DNA from: Caldilineales bacterium
GTDB taxonomy: Bacteria; Chloroflexota; Anaerolineae; J102
Length of the DNA stretch: 64,000 nt
NCBI GenBank assembly: GCA_019695115.1
Contig: JAIBAP010000006.1
Coordinates: 62,001-126,000 of the forward strand
Direction of reading: 5' to 3'
The translations under genes and the position numbers were made by a program. The notes under the pieces are model-generated. The model saw only the letters and a list, made by a program, of their open reading frames with translations, did no database searches and had not been told where the DNA came from. Positions 26,140 to 35,116 of the stretch are shown in pieces; positions within the stretch are counted from its first letter, which is position 1; every line of letters begins with the position of its first letter.

Positions 26140-28215
26140 CTACTTGCAAGCCGGGTGGGCATTGGCCAGGTTTTTGCAGGCGGTGGCGGTGATGTCGGGG
26201 GGCGGGGCCAGGTCGAGGACGGCGCGCCAGGCTTCTTCGGCCAGGGGGGAGCGGGCGGCTTCGGCGGCGTGGGCGCGGCCAAGTCGGAGGTCGAGGTTGT
26301 TGGGGCGCAGTTTTAGCGCGCGGTCGAAGGCAGCCAACGCCTCGACGGATTTCTTATCGGCATGGAGGGCGAAGGCCAGGGCGGCCCAGGCTTCGGGCAG
26401 GTCGGGGGCCAGTTCGACCGCCCGCCGCCCGTGGACGATGGCTTCGGCAGGTTGCCCGGACTGGCGCAGGAGGTTGGCCAGCAGCAGGTGCGCCCAGGGG
26501 TTCTCGTCGTCGATCGTCAACGAGTTGCGGTAGGCGCGGGTGGCGTCCTGGGGCCGGCCCGTTTGCTGGTAGGCAAAGCCCAACTCGGCCCAGAGGTTGC
26601 CATCGCCGCTTTGCAGCGGGATGAGCACCTGCAGGGCGGCGATGGCGGCCGGCCAGTCGGTGTTGGCCCGCGCCTGGCGGGCGAATTGGCGCAATTCGTC
26701 GATGTGGTCGGCCGGCCGTGGGGTGGTGAGTTCGGCGGGGAGGAGATCCAGGCCGGCCGGCGCCGAGGCCTGAGCCAGGGCCGAGGCTGGGAAGTGATAG
26801 AGGTCGAGCGACGGGGCGAAATGCTGTTCCAAAGCGCCGGCGGCCAGGGAGGGATAGTCGGCGATGGGAAAACGACTGTAGAGCGATTGCAGCAGATAGA
26901 TGTCGGTGGCGTCGCCCGCGGCCACGGCCACCTGGTCGAGCGTGTCGGCGTCGATCAGCCGCGTCTCCGGCAGGTAGTGGCGGACATAGGCGGCGGCGGC
27001 GGGGATGACGACGGCGCTGGTTGCGGTCAGGCGCGGGCGCAGGTAGGCGGCGGCGGCGCGCCAGTCTTCGTAATCAGGGTGGCGGGCCAGGCGCAGGCCG
27101 GGGGTGAAGGTCGCGATCAGTAGGCAGACGGCCAGGGAGGGCAGGGCGCGGCGGATCGGCTGGGGGAGAGCGGTCGCCCGCCCGAAGGCCGCGGCCAGGC
27201 CGGTGAGTCCGGCGGCGGTGAGGATGAGCAAGGGCGGCAGGCTGCCGATGAGGTAGCGCGGGCTGAAGAATTGGTCGCGCTGGGCCAGGCTGTAGAGGAT
27301 GAGGACGGGCGGCAGGAGCAGCCAGAGGAGGATGAAGGCCAGGTCGGCCGGGCGCCGCCGCCGGGTGATGACGCCAACAATGGCGGTCAGCAGCACCGGC
27401 AGGCCCCAGGGCCAGGCGCCTGTCAGCCCGGTGGGCAGCTCGGCGGCGAGTTCGGCGGGGGTGGGGAAGGCGCTGGCAACGGGGGCGATCTGCAGGCTTG
27501 CGGCGGCGGAGGGGCCGGTCAGCCCCTGGGCAAGGGCCTGGCCAAAACGGAAGAGGTAGTCGGGACGAAAGGGCGAGAGCAGAAAGATGGCCAGGATGAC
27601 GGCGAAGGCCGAAATGCCCGGCGCCAGCGCCTGCCAGCGCCGCTGCCGGCGGGCCGCGGCCAGGCCGGTGACCAGCCAGTGCAGACCGTGCACGGGCAGG
27701 AGGGTGAGACCGAATAGGTGGGTGTGCAACAGGGCCAACATCGCCGGCGCATAGCCCATCCAGGCCTCTGGTTGTTTGGCCGCAGCCAGATAGAGCCAGG
27801 TGCAGAGCAGGACGAGGGCCAGGAAGAGGCTGTAGGGGCGCAGCTCGCGGCTGTATTGCACGGCCAGGGGCGCAAAGGCCAGCAAGAGGGCGCTGAGGGC
27901 CGGGATCGGCGGCGGCGCCAGACGACGGGCGACGGTGACGATGAGGGCGATGCTGATCACACCGATGAACGCAGCCGGCAGCCGCAGCCAGAACTCCTGG
28001 CTCCCCCAGCCAAGCGCCAGCCGGGTGAGGACGAAATCGGCGGGCATGTGGGCGCCGTAGGTCAGCGCCGCCGGGAAATCGCCCCAGGCCGCCTGCGCCA
28101 GCCGCAGCTGGATCAACTCGTCCAGCCAGAGACTGAAGCCATCCAGATCGGCCACCCTCAGCCCAAAACCGGCCAGGAGCGCCGCCACGAGCAAGAGGCG
28201 ATGACGAGGCGACAT
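26140..28215 (-). CDS. GT39-like membrane glycosyltransferase with C-terminal TPR
   Basis: A 691-residue protein. Residues ~1-420 have 10-11 membrane helices and the first-loop acidic motif FSLWLDELIQL, the pattern of dolichol/undecaprenyl-phosphate-sugar-dependent GT39/GT83 transferases. A soluble region follows. The last ~140 residues form TPR repeats (LWAELGFAYQQTGRPQDATR; AWAALAFALHADKKSVEALA). Such enzymes add sugars to proteins or lipids on the outer face. ATG at 28215, 14 bp from the GT2 gene upstream. Confidence 0.8.
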   Translation of the reverse strand: MSPRHRLLLVAALLAGFGLRVADLDGFSLWLDELIQLRLAQAAWGDFPAALTYGAHMPADFVLTRLALGWGSQEFWLRLPAAFIGVISIALIVTVARRLAPPPIPALSALLLAFAPLAVQYSRELRPYSLFLALVLLCTWLYLAAAKQPEAWMGYAPAMLALLHTHLFGLTLLPVHGLHWLVTGLAAARRQRRWQALAPGISAFAVILAIFLLSPFRPDYLFRFGQALAQGLTGPSAAASLQIAPVASAFPTPAELAAELPTGLTGAWPWGLPVLLTAIVGVITRRRRPADLAFILLWLLLPPVLILYSLAQRDQFFSPRYLIGSLPPLLILTAAGLTGLAAAFGRATALPQPIRRALPSLAVCLLIATFTPGLRLARHPDYEDWRAAAAYLRPRLTATSAVVIPAAAAYVRHYLPETRLIDADTLDQVAVAAGDATDIYLLQSLYSRFPIADYPSLAAGALEQHFAPSLDLYHFPASALAQASAPAGLDLLPAELTTPRPADHIDELRQFARQARANTDWPAAIAALQVLIPLQSGDGNLWAELGFAYQQTGRPQDATRAYRNSLTIDDENPWAHLLLANLLRQSGQPAEAIVHGRRAVELAPDLPEAWAALAFALHADKKSVEALAAFDRALKLRPNNLDLRLGRAHAAEAARSPLAEEAWRAVLDLAPPPDITATACKNLANAHPACK

Positions 28216-28229
28216 GGGCGGAATCGAGC

Positions 28230-29279
28230 TTAGCCCTGCGCCCCTGACCCTAACAGCGCGCCCGGCCGGTCGGGGGCAAGATGGCCGCGAGCGAAGGGCG
28301 AGCGGGCGTAGTGAAGCAGGCCGATGGCAAAGGCGATGGCGTTGTAGCCGTAATAGAGCCAGTGCCAGGGGATGACGCGCAGGGCAAAACCCAGCCCGCG
28401 CCGGGCCGCAAACCAGCGGTACAGGCCCCGGTTGAGCACCAGCAACAGCCCCGCCAACCCCAGGCTGGCGGCCAGCGCCGCCGGCGCCCAAACCGACGCC
28501 GCCAGGCTGAACAGCAAAAGCCAGAAGGTGACGACGCTGATGCGGTTGTGCGTCTGCAGATTGAGGTCGTTGACGAAGGCCCGGTGCCGCAAGATCAGCT
28601 CGGCCCAGGGGATGCCGCGGTCGATGATGTCGGAACGCAGCAGATTGGCGGCCGTCCAGCGTTTGCAGTGCGTGGCCAGCAGGTGCTTGTCCAGGCGGAT
28701 GCGGCCGCCTTGCCGCGCCAGTCGGTAGCCTAGCTCGATGTCTTCGATACACGGCCGCCCGTACTCGTCGGTGAAGCCGCCCAGTCGGAAGAAAACATCC
28801 CGCCGGATGGCCCCACAGCCCGTCCAGAAGGTGTTGGCCTGCTCGGAGCCGTGCTGGTGGACATAATGATGGAAGAGGTTCTTGTATTGGCTGAGGAAGC
28901 CGGGGTCGGCGGGCCGGTCATCGTAGGAGCCAAAGAGGGCGTCGAGGGCGGGTGAGCCATCCGGCCCGGTGGCGGCGAAGGTGGCGGCGACGCGGGCGAC
29001 GGCGTCGGGGTGGGGGATGACATCGGCGTCCAGGAAGAAGAGGATCTCGCCGGTGGCGGCCACGGCCCCCAGGTTGCGGGCCACGGCCGGGCCAGAGTGG
29101 GGGTGGGGCGTGCTGAGGACGCGGCATCCGCTCGCCTGGGCGATGACGGCAGTGGCATCCGAGGAACCATCATCGACGACGATGATCTCGCCGGGGCGCT
29201 GCCGGCCGGTTTGCAGGGCCGAGAGCAGGGCAGGCAGAAAAGCGGCGGCGTCGAGGGCGGGGATGATGACGGAGATCAT
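28230..29279 (-). CDS. Family 2 glycosyltransferase
   Basis: A 349-residue inverting GT-A enzyme. ISVIIPALDAAAFLPALL starts the nucleotide-binding fold, with VVDDGSSDAT and FFLDADV supplying the DxD metal site. CIEDIELGYRL supplies the ED motif with the catalytic base. The C-terminal ~110 residues hold two or three membrane segments. Probably transfers a sugar from a nucleotide donor to a polyprenyl carrier. Five nt separate it from the preceding flavoprotein gene, so they are cotranscribed. Confidence 0.88.
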   Translation of the reverse strand: MISVIIPALDAAAFLPALLSALQTGRQRPGEIIVVDDGSSDATAVIAQASGCRVLSTPHPHSGPAVARNLGAVAATGEILFFLDADVIPHPDAVARVAATFAATGPDGSPALDALFGSYDDRPADPGFLSQYKNLFHHYVHQHGSEQANTFWTGCGAIRRDVFFRLGGFTDEYGRPCIEDIELGYRLARQGGRIRLDKHLLATHCKRWTAANLLRSDIIDRGIPWAELILRHRAFVNDLNLQTHNRISVVTFWLLLFSLAASVWAPAALAASLGLAGLLLVLNRGLYRWFAARRGLGFALRVIPWHWLYYGYNAIAFAIGLLHYARSPFARGHLAPDRPGALLGSGAQG

Positions 29280-29284
29280 GGCGG

Positions 29285-30712
29285 CTAGTCGACTTTATAG
29301 GTCTTGCTGACATCGATGTATTCGGCTTGTTGGCCGATCAGGTAGTCGGTCAGGGCGAGGGCGTCCTCGATGACGCCGTCGCTGTTCATGTAGCGGAACG
29401 AGCCGGTGCGCCCCACCAGGTGCAGGCTGGGGAAGCGGTCGGCCAGGAAGGTTTTGACGGCTTTGACTTTGTCGGCGTAGCCGATGTAGTAGACGGGATA
29501 GGCGAAGGGGACGCGCAGCACCCACCAGTGATGCAGGCTGTGGGGCGGGATGAAGCCGATCTGCTCGAAATCGCGCACGGCCCTCTCCACCAGCTGTCCG
29601 TCCTCCATCTCCCAGGTTGGCTCGCCCCGGCTGGTGAAGACCTCCGCCGCCAACGAGGTGAAGCCCGCCGGCGCCAGTTCCTGGCTCCAGTTGCGCGGCT
29701 CGTGCGTGCGGCCGCACACCAGTTCGGGCTGCGGGAAGTAGGTCCAGCTGTCGTCGCTGACACGCGGCCGGTCGAGGGCCAGGAAGAGCAGGATCATGTC
29801 GCGATAGCTGAGCTGGAAGTCGCGTTCGACCGTATGGGCGCCGGTTTCGGCGTGCAGGGCAGCCAACAGCAGGTTGAGGGGGATGGACGAGATCAGGCGG
29901 TCGGCCTCGATCTGTTGCTGTCCCCCGGCCTCCTGGATCTCCACCTGCCAGCGGCCGCCGGGAAGCGGGCGCAGGGCCGAGACCCCGGCCCCGGTGATCA
30001 CCCGGCCGCCCAGCCGTGTGATTTCCTGGCCTATGCGGTCGGGGATCATGCCAAAGCCGCTGCGCGGGTACCAGAAGTGCGAGATGATGGTGGGGGGCGG
30101 CTCGGCGCCGGGGATGAGGGCGCGCTTGACGGCCTCCGTCAGGCTGGGCAGGCTGATGCGCTGCGCCGCCCAATCGGCCGAGAGTTGGGTGCAGGGGATG
30201 CCCCAGACTTTTTCGGTGTAGGGGCCGAAGAAAACATCGTACATCGCCCGGCCAAAGCGGTTCACTACCCAGTCTTCGAAGGAAATGTCGGCGCGATGGC
30301 CGTTGAGCCGGTGTTTGATGACCGCGGCGCCGTAGCTGCCCACCACGCGCGCGGCCTGGGCTGGGCTGAAGATGCTGAGGGCGCTGGGGAAGCGGATGGG
30401 GTAATCGACGAATTTGCCTTGCAGGTAGATGTGGCTGATGCGCGGCACCCGCAACAGGTCTGGCCCCATCAGGGCCTGAATCCAGGCGATGATCTCGGGC
30501 TTGTGGCTGTGGAAGCGATGGCCGCCGATGTCGAAGCGGAATTCGCGCTGGGAGTCGTCGCGGCCAACGTAGGTGCGCGCCAAACCGCCCACCTGCCGGC
30601 CTTTTTCGATGACGGTGACGCGGCGACCCCGCCGCGCCAGTTCCAGGCCGGTTGCCAGGCCGGCAATGCCGCCACCCAGGAGGAGGACGTGTTCGTGGGG
30701 CTTACAGATCAT
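29285..30712 (-). CDS. FAD-dependent oxidoreductase (amine-oxidase / UDP-galactopyranose mutase-like)
   Basis: A 475-residue flavoprotein. The N-terminus has the FAD-binding Rossmann motif HVLLLGGGIAGLATGLELAR, followed by GGLARTY and DIGGHRFHSH. The latter is typical of NAD(P)-binding 'protoporphyrinogen oxidase-like' proteins that accompany glycosyltransferases and include UDP-galactopyranose mutase relatives. YTEKVWGIPCTQLSADWAAQ and SRYMNSDGV-like ends are present. It could isomerise or oxidise a sugar nucleotide for the polymer. The ATG at 30712 overlaps the upstream gene stop (ATGA). Confidence 0.82.
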   Translation of the reverse strand: MICKPHEHVLLLGGGIAGLATGLELARRGRRVTVIEKGRQVGGLARTYVGRDDSQREFRFDIGGHRFHSHKPEIIAWIQALMGPDLLRVPRISHIYLQGKFVDYPIRFPSALSIFSPAQAARVVGSYGAAVIKHRLNGHRADISFEDWVVNRFGRAMYDVFFGPYTEKVWGIPCTQLSADWAAQRISLPSLTEAVKRALIPGAEPPPTIISHFWYPRSGFGMIPDRIGQEITRLGGRVITGAGVSALRPLPGGRWQVEIQEAGGQQQIEADRLISSIPLNLLLAALHAETGAHTVERDFQLSYRDMILLFLALDRPRVSDDSWTYFPQPELVCGRTHEPRNWSQELAPAGFTSLAAEVFTSRGEPTWEMEDGQLVERAVRDFEQIGFIPPHSLHHWWVLRVPFAYPVYYIGYADKVKAVKTFLADRFPSLHLVGRTGSFRYMNSDGVIEDALALTDYLIGQQAEYIDVSKTYKVD

Positions 30713-31926
30713 GGGCTTGTGCGCGTGGTCGGCGTCCATTGGCGGGGCCGGTTCAGCAGGGTGTCGAGGGTGCTGCGGGCCGCGGCCAGGAGATCGACGG
30801 GGAAGATGAGCAGAAGGAAGGGCAGGCGCAGCCACCATGCCCAGGGTTTGTGCGTCCGGACGAGGGCGGCGATCACTTGCAGGTAGGGAAGGACGAGGAC
30901 GGCGATGAAGAACCAGGCGGGGAAGTCGAAATGGGTCGGCAGGATGGCGTCGCTGAGGAGGAGGCCAGCCGCCGCCAGCAGGGCCAGGCGGTCGAGATAG
31001 CCGAGGCTGAAGAGGAAAAGTTCGAGGCGGAGCCAGAAGGAGAGGGGAGGGGCGGACTGGGGGCCGGACGGGCGGCGGCGCTCACGGCCCAGGGCCACAT
31101 CCTGAAAGCCGCGGCCCCAGCGCACGTGCTGCCGCCAGTAGGCGTTCAGGGTGGCGGGGGCCTGGTCGATGGCCGGGATCGATTCGACGAAGCGGGTGCG
31201 CAGGCCGGCGGCGGCAAGGCGCAGGGTGAGGTCGGTGTCTTCGAGGAAAGCGCCGGGGAGGAAGCCGCCCAGGGTGGCCAGAACCGAGCGGCGGTAGGCG
31301 CAGTGTGAGCCGAGGATGGCCGGGGCCAGATGCAGCCGGTCTTTGGCCGCCATGGTCAGGCGCTGATGGACGAGCCGTTCGCTGGCCGAGTAGTAGGCGC
31401 TGGCCGAGACAAGGGCGTTGGCGGCCTCGGTGCGGCCGCTGACGGCGGCGACCTGGGGATCGGCGAAGGGGGCAACGAGGGCGAGCAGGCCGCCCGGCTG
31501 GGGCCGGTGGTCGGCGTCGTAGACGGCGATGATCTCGCCCCACGGTTCGGCGACGAGGGCGGCGTTGAGGGCAGCGGCTTTCCCACGGCCAGGGGAGAGG
31601 TGCAGGGCGGCGGCGCCAGGGGTCTGCGCCGTCAGTTCGTCGATGAGGAGGGCGGTGTGGCTGCGAGAGCCGTCATCGATGAGGAGGAGGCGGAGATGGT
31701 CGGGCGGGTAGCCGTTTTGGCTCAGGGCGTCCACCAGGGGGGGCAGGCTGGGGCCGTCGTCGCGGCAGGGGATGAGGACGAGCAGGTTGGGAAAGGACGG
31801 CGGCGGCGCTGGGGGCGAGAGCCGCTGGGGTGAAGCAAGAGCCGCTATTGTAAAGATAAGCCGTCGCAGGCTGAAAACCAGGAGGGGCAGCGCGACGAGC
31901 AGGCTGGCCAGGTGCGGAAGCGTCAT
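30709..31926 (-). CDS. Membrane glycosyltransferase (GT2-like)
   Basis: A 405-residue protein with one N-terminal membrane helix and a GT-A core: NLLVLIPCRDDGPSLPPLVD, LLIDDGS, IAVYDADHRPQPG and LEDTDLTLRL. A QHVRWGRGF motif, close to Q/RxxRW of processive synthases, follows, then three membrane helices. The pattern is that of synthase-type enzymes such as hyaluronan or N-acetylglucosaminyl transferases. It overlaps both neighbours by ATGA, showing tight translational coupling. Confidence 0.87.
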   Translation of the reverse strand: MTLPHLASLLVALPLLVFSLRRLIFTIAALASPQRLSPPAPPPSFPNLLVLIPCRDDGPSLPPLVDALSQNGYPPDHLRLLLIDDGSRSHTALLIDELTAQTPGAAALHLSPGRGKAAALNAALVAEPWGEIIAVYDADHRPQPGGLLALVAPFADPQVAAVSGRTEAANALVSASAYYSASERLVHQRLTMAAKDRLHLAPAILGSHCAYRRSVLATLGGFLPGAFLEDTDLTLRLAAAGLRTRFVESIPAIDQAPATLNAYWRQHVRWGRGFQDVALGRERRRPSGPQSAPPLSFWLRLELFLFSLGYLDRLALLAAAGLLLSDAILPTHFDFPAWFFIAVLVLPYLQVIAALVRTHKPWAWWLRLPFLLLIFPVDLLAAARSTLDTLLNRPRQWTPTTRTSP

Positions 31927-33107
31927 CGCAGGGCCAGGGCCAGCCGGCGGCGGAGGAGGGCGGCGGTGTCGGTGCGGTGGAAGGCAACGCCGCTGCGCCA
32001 CACGCGCCAGGCTTCACGGCGGTCACGCGCCCATCCTGCCGCCAGCGCCCGGTCGTTCAGGCCCCGGCGCAGGCGCTGGCCGATGGTGGTGAGCGGGGCT
32101 TTTTGGGTCAGGCGCCAGAGCGAGGGCAGATCGAGGGCTTCGGCGCGGCTTCGTTGGCCGGGCGGGAGGTCGGCGGCTAGCCGTTGTAGCCAGGCGGCGG
32201 GGACGGGCGCGGCGTAGGCGGCCTGGGCCAGCCGCAGAGCGCCGTAGAGATGGGCGCTGGCGCCGGTGGTCTGGGCGCGAGTGTAGAGACCAGGATGGCC
32301 GGCGCTCGGACGGTCGAAGGCCAGGTCGGGGAAGGCTTCCAGCAGGCGGCGGAGGTCGTAGAGTTGGATCAGGGCGGGTTTGCCCATCAAGAGGTGGAAG
32401 ATGAGGTGGGCGGCGACGTGGAGCAGGCAGTCGGCGGGGTGGAGGGCGAGGGCCGGGACGCCTTCCAGTTCCCAGGCTACGGCTCTGTCCCAGATGTCGT
32501 CGCCCAGTTCCAGCCGCAGACCGAACCAGGATTCGGTGAGCGAGGTGTGCGGTTCGAGGTGAAAGCTGTCGTCGGCGAAGAGATAGGGGTTGGCCGTGCT
32601 GGTGGCGGCGGTGGCTGGGGTTGCGCCGGCGGTCTTGTAGGTCCACTCGTGTTTGACGATGCCGGGGCCTCTTTCGGGGTCGGTGTGTTTGCCGCTGTAG
32701 CCCAGCTGGGCGAGGACGGTCTGCAAGCGGGGGAAGTTGGCAGGCCGGACGAGGACATCGATGTCGGTCATGCCGCGCAGCCCCAGGTCGCGGTAGATGG
32801 CTGGGGCCAGGTAGGCGCCCTTGAGGACGATCAGCGGCAGGGCTTCGTCCCGGCAAGCCCGTAACATCTGGGCCAGGGCCGCCAGGAGGGTGGCGTTGCG
32901 GGCCTGGGTGCGTTGGGCGGCCAGGCGCAGGCGGGCAGCCTGGAGGGGCGGCAGTTGCTCGCCGGCGTTGTGCAGCAGCAACGGCCCCAGCCCGGTGGCG
33001 TGGGCAAAGACGCCGACCGCCTCCCAATCGACGCCGCTGAGCTGTTCGCCGGCCAGGAGACTAAAGAGGGCGGCGGCAGGGGCGGGGAGGCTGTGGGGGG
33101 CGGCCAT
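31923..33107 (-). CDS. Uncharacterised nucleotidyltransferase (PF14907-like)
   Basis: A 394-residue protein of the nucleotidyltransferase family found in polysaccharide and RiPP loci. The core motif is LKGAYLAPAIYRDLGLRGM followed by TDIDVLV, residues ~96-120, giving the DxD pair of the polymerase-beta fold. A conserved region LHPADCLLHVAAHLIFH follows. Target unknown. The ATG at 33107 is chosen because an earlier TTG would begin within the terminator of the upstream radical SAM gene. It heads the polysaccharide block and may instead belong functionally with the peptide/radical-SAM pair upstream. Confidence 0.83.
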   Translation of the reverse strand: MAAPHSLPAPAAALFSLLAGEQLSGVDWEAVGVFAHATGLGPLLLHNAGEQLPPLQAARLRLAAQRTQARNATLLAALAQMLRACRDEALPLIVLKGAYLAPAIYRDLGLRGMTDIDVLVRPANFPRLQTVLAQLGYSGKHTDPERGPGIVKHEWTYKTAGATPATAATSTANPYLFADDSFHLEPHTSLTESWFGLRLELGDDIWDRAVAWELEGVPALALHPADCLLHVAAHLIFHLLMGKPALIQLYDLRRLLEAFPDLAFDRPSAGHPGLYTRAQTTGASAHLYGALRLAQAAYAAPVPAAWLQRLAADLPPGQRSRAEALDLPSLWRLTQKAPLTTIGQRLRRGLNDRALAAGWARDRREAWRVWRSGVAFHRTDTAALLRRRLALALR

Positions 33108-33121
33108 GGGGCGGGTGGATG

Positions 33122-33148
33122 ACAAAAAGAAGGGGCGCAATGCGCCCC
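33122..33148 (-). terminator. Intrinsic terminator of the radical SAM gene
   Basis: Read leftward, GGGGCGCA and TGCGCCCC form an 8-bp perfect stem with a 1-nt centre, followed by TTCTTTTTG. It separates the radical SAM gene from the nucleotidyltransferase operon. Confidence 0.85.
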
Positions 33149-33174
33149 ATCATAAACGCAAGACGGGCCACAGT

Positions 33175-34689
33175 TCAGACCGATTCGCTGGCGCCAAAGG
33201 CGGCGTGGCTGGCGGTGGGGCCTTTGTGGGTGTTGTCGTTGTAGCGGACGAGCCGCGGGCGTAAGGCATCGCGCAACGAGCGCAGCGGGCCGACGCGCTG
33301 GATGAGGGCGGCGCCGCCGGTCTTGACGGCGCCTTCGAGATAATACTTGAAGAAGCCATGCCGCCAGCGCCAGCGCAGCAGGGCGTAGTAGGGGGCCAGG
33401 AGCCAATGCCCCTGGCTGCGGCCGACGAAGAGGATGTCGCAGATGTCGGACATGGCCCGGCCTTCGCTCTCGCTCACCCAGGGTGTGTTGCCTTTGTGGA
33501 TGTCGAACTCGGCCCAGCCCATCTGGTCGGCGGGCGGGATATAGCCGCGCTCCAGGGCGTCGGGCCAGAGCGGGGTGCCCGGATAGGGCATGTAAATGGC
33601 CACCGAGCAGCGGGCCTTGCGGTTGACCGCGCACACGCGCTCGATCACATCCAGGGTGAGACGGCGCTCGGCCGGGCCTTCGGCTGGCAGGCCGAGGATG
33701 AAGCTGAGGTTGGCTTCGATGTCAGGGGCATATTCGGCCAGGTTGCGGATGCCCCACTCGATCATCTCGGCCCTCTGGTCTTTGTGGATGCTATCGAGCA
33801 CAGCCTGCGAGCCTGACTCGGCCCCAACGTTGACCCACTGGCAGCCGGTCTGCGCCATCCACTGCACGAACTCCGGCTTGAGGAGCTGCACCCGCACCTG
33901 CCCGCTCCAGGGCATGCCCACCGTCTCGACCATGCGTTGCATGGCTTTGATGCGGCCAAACAGATAGTCGTCGGCGTAATCGACGGCGTCGATGCCGTAG
34001 TGGTCGCGCAGCCAGTGCACCTGTTCGACTACAAACGCCTCGGAATGTTGCCGCCAGGTGCGTTTCATCACCACTTCGTTGTAGCAGAAACCGCACCGGA
34101 ACGGGCAGCCGCGCGAGATGTAGACCGGGATGGCGCGGCGGTAGGGGCCGGATTGCAGGAAGTAGGCCGGGATGTTTGGCAGCAGATCCCAGCGCGGGCG
34201 GAAGTCATCCAGGTTGGCGATGAACGGGCGTTCGGGGTTGATGTGGATGTCGCCCCCCTCGTCCCGCCAGGCCAGACCCCGAATGCTGGCCAGCTCCCGT
34301 CCGTCGGCCAGCGCCTGCGTGAGTTCCTGCGCCGTGACCTCGCCTTCGTTGACGATGACGAAATCGACATAATCCTCTTTCAGCACCGCCTCGGGCATGA
34401 TCGTGGCATGGACGCCGCCCCAGACGGTGGGGATGCCCATGGCTTTGACAGCCTGGGTGGCCTCGATAGTCGTCCGTAGTTGCGGGCCGGTGATGGTGCT
34501 GAAGCCGACCCAATCCGGGCGTCGGCGCTCCACCTCGCGCAAGAAATTTTGTTTGCCCGCCTCTGTCTCATGGAAGATGCGCACTTCGCAGCCTAATTGC
34601 AGCAGGGCGTCGGCCACATACATGATCCCAAAAGGGGGATACATGTCGCGCTCGTTGCGAAAATTGACCAGAAAGACGGAGGCGGGCAT
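33175..34689 (-). CDS. B12-binding-type radical SAM protein
   Basis: A 504-residue protein. Residues ~1-135 form a cobalamin-binding-like Rossmann domain (FGIMYVADALLQLGCEVRIF; VWGGVHATIMPEAVL). The radical SAM core follows with the 4Fe-4S motif RGCPFRCGFCY, using Cys195, Cys199 and Cys202, and GAESGSQAVLDSIHK later. The C-terminal ~100 residues are basic. The family includes BchE-like enzymes and RiPP-modifying methyltransferases. It is preceded 207 bp upstream by a 22-residue peptide gene and followed by a terminator, so peptide and enzyme probably form one transcription unit. Confidence 0.9.
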   Translation of the reverse strand: MPASVFLVNFRNERDMYPPFGIMYVADALLQLGCEVRIFHETEAGKQNFLREVERRRPDWVGFSTITGPQLRTTIEATQAVKAMGIPTVWGGVHATIMPEAVLKEDYVDFVIVNEGEVTAQELTQALADGRELASIRGLAWRDEGGDIHINPERPFIANLDDFRPRWDLLPNIPAYFLQSGPYRRAIPVYISRGCPFRCGFCYNEVVMKRTWRQHSEAFVVEQVHWLRDHYGIDAVDYADDYLFGRIKAMQRMVETVGMPWSGQVRVQLLKPEFVQWMAQTGCQWVNVGAESGSQAVLDSIHKDQRAEMIEWGIRNLAEYAPDIEANLSFILGLPAEGPAERRLTLDVIERVCAVNRKARCSVAIYMPYPGTPLWPDALERGYIPPADQMGWAEFDIHKGNTPWVSESEGRAMSDICDILFVGRSQGHWLLAPYYALLRWRWRHGFFKYYLEGAVKTGGAALIQRVGPLRSLRDALRPRLVRYNDNTHKGPTASHAAFGASESV

Positions 34690-34700
34690 GGGGGTCCTCG

Positions 34701-34725
34701 TTCGGGCGGCTGGGGTAGCTGCGCT
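34701..34725. repeat. 25-bp inverted repeat, left copy
   Basis: TTCGGGCGGCTGGGGTAGCT plus five bases. Its reverse complement occurs at 35047-35071 with a single mismatch. The copies flank the 22-residue peptide gene. Confidence 0.85.
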
Positions 34726-34895
34726 GAGCCGAAGGTGACTACAGTGGGTGTAGCGCCGGGCGAACCGGCCGGTAGGGACGATGGCGAAGGCTGAATCTGT
34801 CTGGCGCTCGGCCAGAGGTCTCAGACTGCGCGGGACGGAGTGAGCGAGCCGGGTCGGCGCCCAGGCACAAGGGCCAACCGGCTAGGTGATGGCGC

Positions 34896-34964
34896 TCAGT
34901 GCGAGCTGAAGGTGACTTGCTTCAGTTCTTCGTGTTTGACGAGGGTCGGCTTTTCGTACTTCAT
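34896..34964 (-). CDS. 22-residue RiPP-leader-like peptide
   Basis: A short gene read leftward, ATG at 34964, with a strong GGGAG ribosome-binding site eight nt upstream. The peptide begins MKYEKPTLVKHEEL and ends KQVTFSSH. Its spacing Tyr3, Pro6, Leu8, Thr18 matches the lasso-peptide leader pattern YxxPxL...T, with Glu12 replacing the usual Gly. After Thr18 only four residues remain, so no lasso core is encoded. It lies upstream of the B12-type radical SAM gene on the same strand. I infer a ribosomally made substrate or a leader-like cofactor peptide for that enzyme; no product is known. Confidence 0.65.
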   Translation of the reverse strand: MKYEKPTLVKHEELKQVTFSSH

Positions 34965-35046
34965 GTTACATCCTCCCAAGAGTCCATCGGTGTGGGAGCC
35001 GGCGGGATGCAAGGGCATCATCGCTGGCAGTCGATTGGTTGGCCGA

Positions 35047-35071
35047 AGCGCAGCTACCCCAGGCGCCCGAA
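35047..35071. repeat. 25-bp inverted repeat, right copy
   Basis: AGCGCAGCTACCCCAGGCGC plus CCGAA, complementary to 34701-34725 at 24 of 25 positions. Confidence 0.85.
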
Positions 35072-35116
35072 GTTGGCCGGACAATCGTGATGATTGGATT
35101 GTGCTGACAAGATGGA

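Noticed and set aside
34896-34964. Complete lasso-peptide precursor
   Set aside because: Although the leader spacing fits, only four residues follow the conserved Thr, and no lasso protease, cyclase or RRE gene is in the neighbourhood.
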